Both the position numbers and the translations under genes were made by a program. From NCBI RefSeq assembly GCF_964656455.1, contig NC_135714.1:165680243-165744242 (forward strand): DNA of 64,000 bases, read 5' to 3'. Positions 10,161-21,991 of the stretch are shown here, in pieces; the first letter of the stretch is position 1, and every line of letters begins with the position of its first letter. The notes beneath the pieces are model-generated. The model worked only from the letters and a program-made list of their open reading frames with translations. It had not been told where the DNA came from and did not search any database. Origin of the DNA: Halichoerus grypus. Lineage: Eukaryota; Chordata; Mammalia; Carnivora; Phocidae.

Positions 10161-10615
10161 GTTAGACTTCCATGCAAAAGTGGGGCTGCCGTGCTAGCGT
10201 GATGAAACACATGGGGAGTCGTGTTCTGCCTTCTGCTGGGGCCTGAGGCTCACTCACAAAAAGCTTTGGACTCCCTTGCAGGGCTCTCATGCACGCACAC
10301 AACATAATGCTTCCACCTTCAAGAGCGGCTCTTTTAGCTGAAGCATGGATTCTCCAGCGAGTTTTTCCTTCGAGTTAGGCGGTTTTCATGAAGCCTGCAC
10401 ACACACCCGGGGCAACGGTACTAGCCCCATAACCATGGTGTGAGTTGAGAGCTGCCTTCTCTCCGGGCTGTCCCTCCCTCGATTTTAGGAAACGGAACCC
10501 GTCCCCAGGCTCTCACCCACCGTACACCCTAAACTGCTTCCTCCCACACAGAGGTCGTCGGTAGCTAAAGCACGGTTTCTCTTCAGTGTTGTTTCTCCGA
10601 GTTAGAACGCTTGCT
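10161..10615 (+). repeat. Satellite dimer 9 of U2, host of the L1 insertion
   Basis: Starts gttagacttccatgc and ends at the gaacgcttgctatt site into which the L1 inserted. It carries gaggtcgtcgg near 10551, a variant of the common gaggtcgacgg box. Confidence 0.85.
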
Positions 10616-10618
10616 ATT

Positions 10619-11318
10619 AATGTCCACAATAGCCAAACTGTGGAAAGAGCCAAGATGTCCACCAACAGATGAATGGATAAAGAAGAGGGGGTATATATAT
10701 ATACAATGGAATATTATGCAGCCATCAAAAGGAATGAGATCTTGCCCTCTGCAACGACGTGGATGGAACTGGAGGGTATCATGCTGAGCGAAATAAGTCA
10801 AACAGAGAAAGACATGTATCATATGACCTCACTGATATGAGGAATTCTTAATCTCAGGAAACAAACTGAGGGTTGCTGGAGTGGGGGCTGGGGTGGGAGG
10901 GATGGGGTCACTGGGTGTTGGACACTGGGGAGGGTATGTGTTCTGGTAAGCGCTGTGAATTGTGCAAGACTGTTGAATCTCAGATCTGTACCTCTGAAAC
11001 AAATAATGCAATATATGTTAAGAAAGAAAAAAAGAAGAAGAAGAATGTAGCAGGAGGGGAAGAATGAAGGGGGGAAAATCGGAGGGGGAAAAGAACCATG
11101 AGAGACGATGGACTCTGAAAAACAAACTGAGGGTTCTAGAGGGGAGGGGGGTGGGAGGATGGGTTAGCCTGGTGATGGGTATTGAGCAGGGCACGATCTG
11201 CATGGAGCACTGGGTGATATGCACAAACAATGAATCATGGAACACTATATCTAAAACTAATGATGTAATGTATGGGGATTAACATAACAATAAAAACATT
11301 TAATAATAATAATAATAA
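10619..11318 (+). mobile_element. 5'-truncated L1, copy 3
   Basis: Same truncation point and flanking 15-bp duplication (10604-10618 and 11319-11333). (TA)6 puts the ORF2 tail out of frame. It has the gaaaagaacc 3' UTR form, as in copies 1, 6, 7 and 8. Length 700 bp. Confidence 0.95.
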
Positions 11319-14300
11319 AGAACGCTTGCTATTAGACTTCCATGCAAAAGTGGGGCCGCAGTGCTAGCTTCATGAAACAAGTGGGGAGTCGTGTTCTGTC
11401 TTCTGCCGGGGCCTGAGTCCCACACGGAAAATGGGTCTGGACTCCCTTGCAGTGCTCTCACGCACGCCCACGACAAAATGCTGCCACCCTCAGGAGCAGC
11501 TGTTTTACCTGCAGCACAGGCTCTCAACCGAGTTTTTCCTTCGAGTTAGGTGGCTGTGTTTAAGCCTGCACACACACCCTGGGCAATGGTACTAGCCCCA
11601 TAACCATGATGTGAGTTGAGAGCTGCCTTCTGTACCGGCCTGTCTCTCCCCGATATTACGATATTGAAACCGTCCCAGGGCTCTCAGCCACAGTACACCC
11701 TAAACTGCTTCGCCCACACAGAGGTCGACGGTAGCTAAAGCACGGCTTCTCTACAGTGTTGTTTCTTCGAGTTAGAACGCTAGCTATTAGACTTCCATGC
11801 AAAAGTGGGGCTGCCGTGCTAGCGTGATGAAACACATGGGGAGTCGTGTTCTGCCTTTCGCTGGGGCCTGAGTCTCACTCGCAAAAAGCTTTGGACTCCC
11901 TTGCAGTGCTCTCACGCACGCACACAACAAAATGCTTGCACCCTCAGGAGCAGCTCTTTTACCTGCAGCACAGGCTCTCTACCGAGTTTTTCCTTCGAGT
12001 TAGGTGGCTGTGTTTAAGCCTGCACACACCCACGGGGCAACGGAACTAGCCCCATAACCACGTAGTGAGTTCAGATCTGCCTTATGTGCCAGCCTGTCTC
12101 TCCCCCGATATTATGAAATGGAAACCGTCCCCAGGCTCTCAGCCACAGTACACCCTAAACTGCTTCGCCCACAGAGAGGTCGACGGTAGCCAAAGCACGG
12201 TTTCTCTACAGTGTTGTTTCTCCCGAGTTAGAAAGCTAGCTGTTAGACTTCCATGCAAAAGTGGGGCCGCAGTCCTAGCTTCATGGAGCAAGTGGGGAGT
12301 CGTGTTCTGGCTTCTTCCGGGGCCTGGGTCTCACAAGGAAAATGCTTTTGGACTCACTTGCAGTGCGCTCACGCATGCACACAGCAAAATGCGTCCACCC
12401 TGAGGCATGGCTCTTTTAGCCGAAGCAGGAATTCCCTACAGAGTTGTTCCTTTGAGTTAGGTGGTTGGCTTTAGGCCTGCAGGCACCCCCGGGGCAAGGG
12501 CACTAGCCTCATCAACCAGAGGTGACTTGAGAGCTGCCTTCCGCACCGGCCTGTTTCTCACTCCATTTCACGTCTGGGACCCTTTCCCCGGTCTCTCGTA
12601 CACGAGCAGGGTCAAATTCCTCCTGCTTCAGGAACGGCAATGTTAACTCAAGCGCAGTCACTCGAGAGGATTGATTCTTGGTGTTAGTAGCCTGGGAACT
12701 AGGCATCCAGGCACACAGGGTACAGCAGTGCTAATCTCCTCAAACAAGAGGTGAGTCGACAGCAGCCTTCCTTCCAGGCCTGCTTCTCACTCCGAGTTAC
12801 GTTTAGGTTCCATTTCTCATGCTTTCACAAAAACACACAACAGATGAAGTGCACGCTCAGGAAGGGCGATCTTTGCTGAGGCACGGGTTCTCTACAGTTT
12901 TGTTCCTTTGCGTTGCGTGGATGGCACTGAGGACTCCACGCACACACGGGAGAGCCGATCTAGTTTCCCGAAACAAGAGTTGAGTCCATAGGGGCCTTCT
13001 GCCCATGCTTATTTCTCCCTCCGAATTCGGCTGGGACTCCTTCCCCAGGTTTGCACTCAAGCAGACTTGAAAATGCTGCCACCCTGTGGAGAGGCGAACG
13101 AGCTGAAGCTGGGCTTCTTGAGCGGCTTCTTTCTGCCAAATCAGTGTGGAGCCCTTAGCATTCCTATGCACACATGGAGCCGAAGTGTTAGCTTCAGGTA
13201 ACAAGAGCTGAGTCGAGAGGAGCCTTCTGGCCCGGACTCCTTCTCCCTCGGTTTCACGTAAGGAACCCGTTCCTCAGGCTCTCACCCACGGTAGCCTGGA
13301 AAGTGCTTCCTCCCTCAGAGAGGTGGATGGTAGCTAAAGCACGGTTTCTCTACCGTGTTGTTTCTTCCAGGGAGAACGCTAGCGATTAGATTTCCATGCA
13401 AAAGTAGGGCCGCAGTGCTAGCTAAATGAAACACACGGGGAGTCGTCTTCTGCCTTTTGCTGGGGCCTGAGTCTCACTCGCAGAAACTTTGGACTCCCTT
13501 GCAGTCCTCTCACGCACGCACACAACCAAATGCTTCCACCCTCAGGAGCGGCTGTTTGAGCTGAAGCACGGATTCTCTACCGTGTTTTTCCTTTGAGTTA
13601 GGTGGCTGTCTTTCAGCCTGCACACACACCCAGGGCAACGGTACTAGCCCCATAACCATGATGTGAGTTGAGAGCTGCCTTCTGTACCGGCCTGTCTCTC
13701 CCCCGATTTTACAAAATGGAAAATGTCCCCAGGCTCTCAGCCACAGTACACCCTAAACTGCTTCGCCCACAGAGAGGTCGACGGTAGCTAAAGCACGGTT
13801 TCTCTACTGTGTAGTTTCTTCGAGTTAGAACGCTAGCTCTTAGACTTCCATGCAAATGTGGGGCTGCCGTGCTAGCTTGGTAAAACACATGGGGAGTCGT
13901 GTTCTGCCTTTCGCTGGGGCCTGAGTCTCACTCGCAAAATGCTTTGGACTCCCTTGCAGTGCTCTCACGCACGCACACAACAAAAGGCTTCCACCCTTAG
14001 GAGCAGCTGTTTTACCTGCAGCTTGGATTCCCTACCGAGTTTTTCCTTCGAGTTAAGTGGCTGTCTTTAAGCCTGCACACACCCACGGGGCAACGGAACT
14101 AGCCCCTTAAGCATGTAGTGAGTTGAGAGCTGCCTTCTGTACCGGACTGTCTCTCCCCCTATATTCCGAAATGGAAACCGTCCCCAGGCTGCCAGCCACA
14201 GTACACCCTAAACTGCTTCGCCCACACAGAGGTCGACGGTAGCTAAAGCACGGCTTCTCTACAGTGTTGTTTCTTCGACTTAGAACGCTAGCTATTAGAC

Positions 14301-15951
14301 TTCCCTGAAAAGTGGCGCTGCCGTGCTAGCTTGATGAAACACATGGGGAGTGGTGTTCTGCCTTTCGCTGGGGCCTGAGTCTCACTCGCAGAAAGCTTTG
14401 GACTCCCTTGCAGTGCTCTCACGCACGCACACAACAAAATGCTTCCACCCTCAGGAGCAGCTGTTTTACCTGCAGCACAGTCTCTCTACCGAGTTTTTCC
14501 TTCGAGTTAGGTGGCTGTGTTTCAGCCTGCACACACACCCTGGGCAACGGTAGTAGCCCCATAACCATGATGTGAGTTGAGAGCTGCCTTCTGTGCCGGC
14601 CTGTCCCTCCACCGATATTATGATATTGAAACCGTCCCAGGGCTCCCAACCTCAGTACACCCTAAACTGCTTCGCCCTCAGAGAGGTCGACGGTAGCTAA
14701 AGCACGGTTTCTCTACAGTGTTGTTTCTTCGACTTAGAAAGCTAACTATCAGACTTCCATGCAAAAGTGGGGCCGCAGTATTAGATTCATGGAGCAAGTG
14801 GGGAGTCGTGTTCTGGCTTCTTCTGGGCCCTGGGTCTCACAAGGAAAATGCTTTTGGACTCACTTGCTGTGCACTCACGCATGCACACCACACAATGCGT
14901 CCACCCTGAGGCATGGCTCTTTTAGCCGAAGCAGGAATTCTCTACAGAGTTGTTCCTTTGAGTTAGGCGGTTGGCTTATGGCCTGCAGGAACACACGGGG
15001 CAAGGGTACTGGCCTCATAAACAAGAGGTGAGTTGAGAGCTGCCTTCCGCACCGGCCTGTTTCTCACTCCATTTCACGTATGGGACCCTCTCCCCGGTCT
15101 CTCATACACGAACACTATACAACTCCTGCGGCTTCAGGAACTGCAATGTTAGCTAAAGCGCAGTAAAGCTACAGCATTGATTCTTGGTGTTAGTAGTCTG
15201 GTAGGCGAATGAGCTGCACCTGGGATTCTTGACAGGCTTGTTTCTTCCCAGTCAGTGTCGAGCACATAGCATTCCAAGCACACATGGAGCAGTAGTGTTA
15301 GCTTCAGGTAGCAAGAGCTGAGTCCAGAGGTGCCTTCTGCCCGGACCTATTTCTCCCTTGGTTTCACGTATGGAACCCGTTCCCCAGGCTCTCAGCCACG
15401 GTACTCCGTGTAATACTTCCTCCATCTAGAGGTCGACGGTAGCTAAAGCAGGGTTTCTCTACAGTGTTGTTTCTTCGAGTTAGAACACTAGCTGTTAGAC
15501 TTCCATGCAAAAGTGGGGCTGCCGTGCTAGCGTGATGAAACACATGGGGAGTCGTGTTCTGCCTTCTGCTGGGGCCTGAGGCTCACTCACAAAAAGCTTT
15601 GGACTCCCTTGCAGGGCTCTCATGCACGCACACAACATAATGCTTCCACCTTCAAGAGCGGCTCTTTTAGCTGAAGCATGGATTCTCCAGCGAGTTTTTC
15701 CTTCGAGTTAGGCGGTTTTCATGAAGCCTGCACACACACCCGGGGCAACGGTACTAGCCCCATAACCATGGTGTGAGTTGAGAGCTGCCTTCTCTCCGGG
15801 CTGTCCCTCCCTCGATTTTAGGAAACGGAACCCGTCCCCAGGCTCTCACCCACCGTACACCCTAAACTGCTTCCTCCCACACAGAGGTCGTCGGTAGCTA
15901 AAGCACGGTTTCTCTTCAGTGTTGTTTCTCCGAGTTAGAACGCTTGCTATT
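10619..15951 (+). repeat. Macrosatellite unit U3 (complete, 5333 bp)
   Basis: Complete unit with (TA)6 and the extra C of the U1/U3/U9 type near 12224. Its 5' half matches U1 at several diagnostic sites (cgcccacgac near 11466, ccacgtag near 12058, gtagccaaag near 12187). Its 3' half matches U2 and U5 (gggccctggg near 14825, gaccctctcc near 15085). The unit therefore looks mosaic. Confidence 0.97.
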
Positions 15952-16657
15952 AATGTCCACAATAGCCAAACTGTGGAAAGAGCCAAGATGTCCACCAACA
16001 GATGAATGGATAAAGAAGAGGGGGTATATATATATATATATACAATGGAATATTATGCAGCCATCAAAAGGAATGAGATCTTGCCCTCTGCAACGACGTG
16101 GATGGAACTGGAGGGTATCATGCTGAGCGAAATAAGTCAAACAGAGAAAGACATGTATCATATGACCTCACTGATATGAGGAATTCTTAATCTCAGGAAA
16201 CAAACTGAGGGTTGCTGGAGTGGGGGCTGGGGTGGGAGGGATGGGGTCACTGGGTGTTGGACACTGGGGAGGGTATGTGTTCTGGTAAGCGCTGTGAATT
16301 GTGCAAGACTGTTGAATCTCAGATCTGTACCTCTGAAACAAATAATGCAATATATGTTAAGAAAGAAAAAAAGAAGAAGAAGAATGTAGCAGGAGGGGAA
16401 GAATGAAGGGGGGAAAATCGGAGGGGGAGAAGAACCATGAGAGACGATGGACTCTGAAAAACAAACTGAGGGTTCTAGAGGGGAGGGGGGTGGGAGGATG
16501 GGTTAGCCTGGTGATGGGTATTGAGCAGGGCACGATCTGCATGGAGCACTGGGTGATATGCACAAACAATGAATCATGGAACACTATATCTAAAACTAAT
16601 GATGTAATGTATGGGGATTAACATAACAATAAAAACATTTAATAATAATAATAATAA
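15952..16657 (+). mobile_element. 5'-truncated L1, copy 4
   Basis: A 706-bp copy with (TA)9 and the gagaagaacc 3' UTR form, the same state as copy 2 at both sites. The ORF2 tail is frameshifted at the TA tract. The right duplication begins at 16658. Confidence 0.95.
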
Positions 16658-19600
16658 AGAACGCTTGCTATTAGACTTCCATGCAAAAGTGGGGCCGCAG
16701 TGCTAGCTTCATGAAACAAGTGGGGAGTCGTGTTCTGTCTTCTGCCGGGGCCTGAGTCCCACACGGAAAATGGGTCTGGACTCCCTTGCAGTGCTCTCAC
16801 GCACGCACACAACAAAATGCTGCCACCCTCAGGAGCAGCTGTTTTACCTGCAGCACAGGCTCTCAACCGAGTTTTTCCTTCGAGTTAGGTGGCTGTGTTT
16901 AAGCCTGCACACACACCCTGGGCAATGGTACTAGCCCCATAACCATGATGTGAGTTGAGAGCTGCCTTCTGTACCGGCCTGTCTCTCCCCGATATTACGA
17001 TATTGAAACCGTCCCAGGGCTCTCAGCCACAGTACACCCTAAACTGCTTCGCCCACACAGAGGTCGACGGTAGCTAAAGCACGGCTTCTCTACAGTGTTG
17101 TTTCTTCGAGTTAGAACGCTAGCTATTAGACTTCCATGCAAAAGTGGGGCTGCCGTGCTAGCGTGATGAAACACATGGGGAGTCGTGTTCTGCCTTTCGC
17201 TGGGGCCTGAGTCTCACTCGCAAAAAGCTTTGGACTCCCTTGCAGTGCTCTCACGCACGCACACAACAAAATGCTTGCACCCTCAGGAGCAGCTCTTTTA
17301 CCTGCAGCACAGGCTCTCTACCGAGTTTTTCCTTCGAGTTAGGTGGCTGTGTTTAAGCCTGCACACACCCACGGGGCAACGGAACTAGCCCCATAACCAT
17401 GTAGTGAGTTCAGATCTGCCTTATGTGCCAGCCTGTCTCTCCCCCGATATTATGAAATGGAAACCGTCCCCAGGCTCTCAGCCACAGTACACCCTAAACT
17501 GCTTCGCCCACAGAGAGGTCGACGGTAGCTAAAGCACGGTTTCTCTACAGTGTTGTTTCTCCGAGTTAGAAAGCTAGCTGTTAGACTTCCATGCAAAAGT
17601 GGGGCCGCAGTCCTAGCTTCATGGAGCAAGTGGGGAGTCGTGTTCTGGCTTCTTCCGGGGCCTGGGTCTCACAAGGAAAATGCTTTTGGACTCACTTGCA
17701 GTGCGCTCACGCATGCACACAGCAAAATGCGTCCACCCTGAGGCATGGCTCTTTTAGCCGAAGCAGGAATTCCCTACAGAGTTGTTCCTTTGAGTTAGGT
17801 GGTTGGCTTTAGGCCTGCAGGCACCCCCGGGGCAAGGGCACTAGCCTCATCAACCAGAGGTGACTTGAGAGCTGCCTTCCGCACCGGCCTGTTTCTCACT
17901 CCATTTCACGTCTGGGACCCTTTCCCCGGTCTCTCGTACACGAGCAGGGTCAAATTCCTCCTGCTTCAGGAACGGCAATGTTAACTCAAGCGCAGTCACT
18001 CTAGAGGATTGATTCTTGGTGTTAGTAGCCTGGGAACTAGGCATCCAGGCACACAGGGTACAGCAGTGCTAATCTCCTCAAACAAGAGGTGAGTCGACAG
18101 CAGCCTTCCTTCCAGGCCTGCTTCTCACTCCGAGTTACGTTTAGGTTCCATTTCTCATGCTTTCACAAAAACACACAACAGATGAAGTGCACGCTCAGGA
18201 AGGGCGATCTTTGCTGAGGCACGGGTTCTCTACAGTTTTGTTCCTTCGCGTTGCGTGGATGGCACTGAGGACTCCACGCACACACGGGAGAGCCGATCTA
18301 GTTTCCCGAAACAAGAGTTGAGTCCATAGGGGCCTTCTGCCCATGCTTATTTCTCCCTCCGAATTCGGCTGGGACTCCTTCCCCAGGTTTGCACTCAAGC
18401 AGACTTGAAAATGCTGCCACCCTGTGGAGAGGCGAACGAGCTGAAGCTGGGCTTCTTGAGCGGCTTCTTTCTGCCAAATCAGTGTGGAGCCCTTAGCATT
18501 CCTATGCACACATGGAGCCGAAGTGTTAGCTTCAGGTAACAAGAGCTGAGTCGAGAGGAGCCTTCTGGCCCGGACTCCTTCTCCCTCGGTTTCACGTAAG
18601 GAACCCGTTCCTCAGGCTCTCACCCACGGTAGCCTGGAAAGTGCTTCCTCCCTCAGAGAGGTGGATGGTAGCTAAAGCACGGTTTCTCTACCGTGTTGTT
18701 TCTTCCAGGGAGAACGCTAGCGATTAGATTTCCATGCAAAAGTAGGGCCGCAGTGCTAGCTAAATGAAACACACGGGGAGTCGTCTTCTGCCTTTTGCTG
18801 GGGCCTGAGTCTCACTCGCAGAAACTTTGGACTCCCTTGCAGTCCTCTCACGCACGCACACAACCAAATGCTTCCACCCTCAGGAGCGGCTGTTTGAGCT
18901 GAAGCACGGATTCTCTACCGTGTTTTTCCTTTGAGTTAGGTGGCTGTCTTTCAGCCTGCACACACACCCAGGGCAACGGTACTAGCCCCATAACCATGAT
19001 GTGAGTTGAGAGCTGCCTTCTGTACCGGCCTGTCTCTCCCCCGATTTTACAAAATGGAAAATGTCCCCAGGCTCTCAGCCACAGTACACCCTAAACTGCT
19101 TCGCCCACAGAGAGGTCGACGGTAGCTAAAGCACGGTTTCTCTACTGTGTAGTTTCTTCGAGTTAGAACGCTAGCTCTTAGACTTCCATGCAAATGTGGG
19201 GCTGCCGTGCTAGCTTGGTAAAACACATGGGGAGTCGTGTTCTGCCTTTCGCTGGGGCCTGAGTCTCACTCGCAAAATGCTTTGGACTCCCTTGCAGTGC
19301 TCTCACGCACGCACACAACAAAAGGCTTCCACCCTTAGGAGCAGCTGTTTTACCTGCAGCTCGGATTCCCTACCGAGTTTTTCCTTCGAGTTAAGTGGCT
19401 GTCTTTAAGCCTGCACACACCCACGGGGCAACGGAACTAGCCCCTTAAGCATGTAGTGAGTTGAGAGCTGCCTTCTGTACCGGACTGTCTCTCCCCCTAT
19501 ATTCCGAAATGGAAACCGTCCCCAGGCTGCCAGCCACAGTACACCCTAAACTGCTTCGCCCACACAGAGGTCGACGGTAGCTAAAGCACGGCTTCTCTAC

Positions 19601-21289
19601 AGTGTTGTTTCTTCGACTTAGAACGCTAGCTATTAGACTTCCCTGAAAAGTGGCGCTGCCGTGCTAGCTTGATGAAACACATGGGGAGTGGTGTTCTGCC
19701 TTTCGCTGGGGCCTGAGTCTCACTCGCAGAAAGCTTTGGACTCCCTTGCAGTGCTCTCACGCACGCACACAACAAAATGCTTCCACCCTCAGGAGCAGCT
19801 GTTTTACCTGCAGCACAGGCTCTCTACCGAGTTTTTCCTTCGAGTTAGGTGGCTGTGTTTCAGCCTGCACACACACCCTGGGCAACGGTAGTAGCCCCAT
19901 AACCATGATGTGAGTTGAGAGCTGCCTTCTGTGCCGGCCTGTCCCTCCACCGATATTATGATATTGAAACCGTCCCAGGGCTCCCAACCTCAGTACACCC
20001 TAAACTGCTTCGCCCTCAGAGAGGTCGACGGTAGCTAAAGCACGGTTTCTCTACAGTGTTGTTTCTTCGACTTAGAAAGCTAACTATCAGACTTCCATGC
20101 AAAAGTGGGGCCGCAGTATTAGATTCATGGAGCAAGTGGGGAGTCGTGTTCTGGCTTCTTCTGGGGCCTGGGTCTCACAAGGAAAATGCTTTTGGACTCA
20201 CTTGCTGTGCACTCACGCATGCACACCACACAATGCGTCCACCCTGAGGCATGGCTCTTTTAGCCGAAGCAGGAATTCTCTACAGAGTTGTTCCTTTGAG
20301 TTAGGCGGTTGGCTTATGGCCTGCAGGAACACACGGGGCAAGGGTACTGGCCTCATAAACAAGAGGTGAGTTGAGAGCTGCCTTCCGCACCGGCCTGTTT
20401 CTCACTCCATTTCACGTATGGGACCCTTTCCCCGGTCTCTCATACACGAACACTATACCACTCCTGCGGCTTCAGGAACTGCAATGTTAGCTAAAGCGCA
20501 GTAAAGCTACAGCATTGATTCTTGGTGTTAGTAGTCTGGTAGGCGAATGAGCTGCACCTGGGATTCTTGACAGGCTTGTTTCTTCCCAGTCAGTGTCGAG
20601 CACATAGCATTCCAAGCACACATGGAGCAGTAGTGTTAGCTTCAGGTAGCAAGAGCTGAGTCCAGAGGTGCCTTCTGCCCGGACCTATTTCTCCCTTGGT
20701 TTCACGTATGGAACCCGTTCCCCAGGCTCTCAGCCACGGTACTCCGTGTAATACTTCCTCCATCTAGAGGTCGACGGTAGCTAAAGCAGGGTTTCTCTAC
20801 AGTGTTGTTTCTTCGAGTTAGAACACTAGCTGTTAGACTTCCATGCAAAAGTGGGGCTGCCGTGCTAGCGTGATGAAACACATGGGGAGTCGTGTTCTGC
20901 CTTCTGCTGGGGCCTGAGGCTCACTCACAAAAAGCTTTGGACTCCCTTGCAGGGCTCTCATGCACGCACACAACATAATGCTTCCACCTTCAAGAGCGGC
21001 TCTTTTAGCTGAAGCATGGATTCTCCAGCGAGTTTTTCCTTCGAGTTAGGCGGTTTTCATGAAGCCTGCACACACACCCGGGGCAACGGTACTAGCCCCA
21101 TAACCATGGTGTGAGTTGAGAGCTGCCTTCTCTCCGGGCTGTCTCTCCCTCGATTTTAGGAAACGGAACCCGTCCCCAGGCTCTCACCCACCGTACACCC
21201 TAAACTGCTTCCTCCCACACAGAGGTCGTCGGTAGCTAAAGCACGGTTTCTCTTCAGTGTTGTTTCTCCGAGTTAGAACGCTTGCTATT
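15952..21289 (+). repeat. Macrosatellite unit U4 (complete, 5338 bp)
   Basis: Complete unit with (TA)9, like U2. It has ctccgag rather than ctcccgag, cttcgcgttgcg near 18244 (shared with U7, U11 and U12), and actctagagg near 17998 in place of the actcgagagg seen in U1-U3. Its 3' end carries tataccactcc near 20454, the form found in U6-U12. Confidence 0.97.
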
Positions 21290-21991
21290 AATGTCCACAA
21301 TAGCCAAACTGTGGAAAGAGCCAAGATGTCCACCAACAGATGAATGGATAAAGAAGAGGGGGTATATATATATATACAATGGAATATTATGCAGCCATCA
21401 AAAGGAATGAGATCTTGCCCTCTGCAACGACGTGGATGGAACTGGAGGGTATCATGCTGAGCGAAATAAGTCAAACAGAGAAAGACATGTATCATATGAC
21501 CTCACTGATATGAGGAATTCTTAATCTCAGGAAACAAACTGAGGGTTGCTGGAGTGGGGGCTGGGGTGGGAGGGATGGGGTCACTGGGTGTTGGACACTG
21601 GGGAGGGTATGTGTTCTGGTAAGCGCTGTGAATTGTGCAAGACTGTTGAATCTCAGATCTGTACCTCTGAAACAAATAATGCAATATATGTTAAGAAAGA
21701 AAAAAAGAAGAAGAAGAATGTAGCAGGAGGGGAAGAATGAAGGGGGGAAAATCGGAGGGGGAGAAGAACCATGAGAGACGATGGACTCTGAAAAACAAAC
21801 TGAGGGTTCTAGAGGGGAGGGGGGTGGGAGGATGGGTTAGCCTGGTGATGGGTATTGAGCAGGGCACGATCTGCATGGAGCACTGGGTGATATGCACAAA
21901 CAATGAATCATGGAACACTATATCTAAAACTAATGATGTAATGTATGGGGATTAACATAACAATAAAAACATTTAATAATAATAATAATAA
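21290..21991 (+). mobile_element. 5'-truncated L1, copy 5
   Basis: A 702-bp copy with (TA)7 and the gagaagaacc form. The ORF2 tail is frameshifted. With n=7 the antisense strand happens to read open through the junction into the satellite (21184-21495), which is not evidence of coding. Confidence 0.95.

Larger units (their letters stand above)
5281..10618 (+). repeat. Macrosatellite unit U2 (complete, 5338 bp; reference unit)
   Basis: Complete unit with (TA)9. I use it as the reference for internal structure. The L1 occupies 5281-5986 and the satellite 5987-10618. It has gatatgatg near 6776 (shared with U5; most units have gatattatg) and ggggttc near 7779, shared with U5, U8, U10, U11 and U12. 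Its 3' half shares gggccctggg near 9494 and gaccctctcc near 9751 with U3 and U5. Confidence 0.97.

Noticed and set aside
21184..21495. A 103-105 codon minus-strand frame crossing the L1-satellite junction
   Set aside because: It is the antisense of the L1 ORF2 remnant read into satellite, and it appears only when the TA count is 7 or 10. Antisense L1 frames of this kind are common artefacts.
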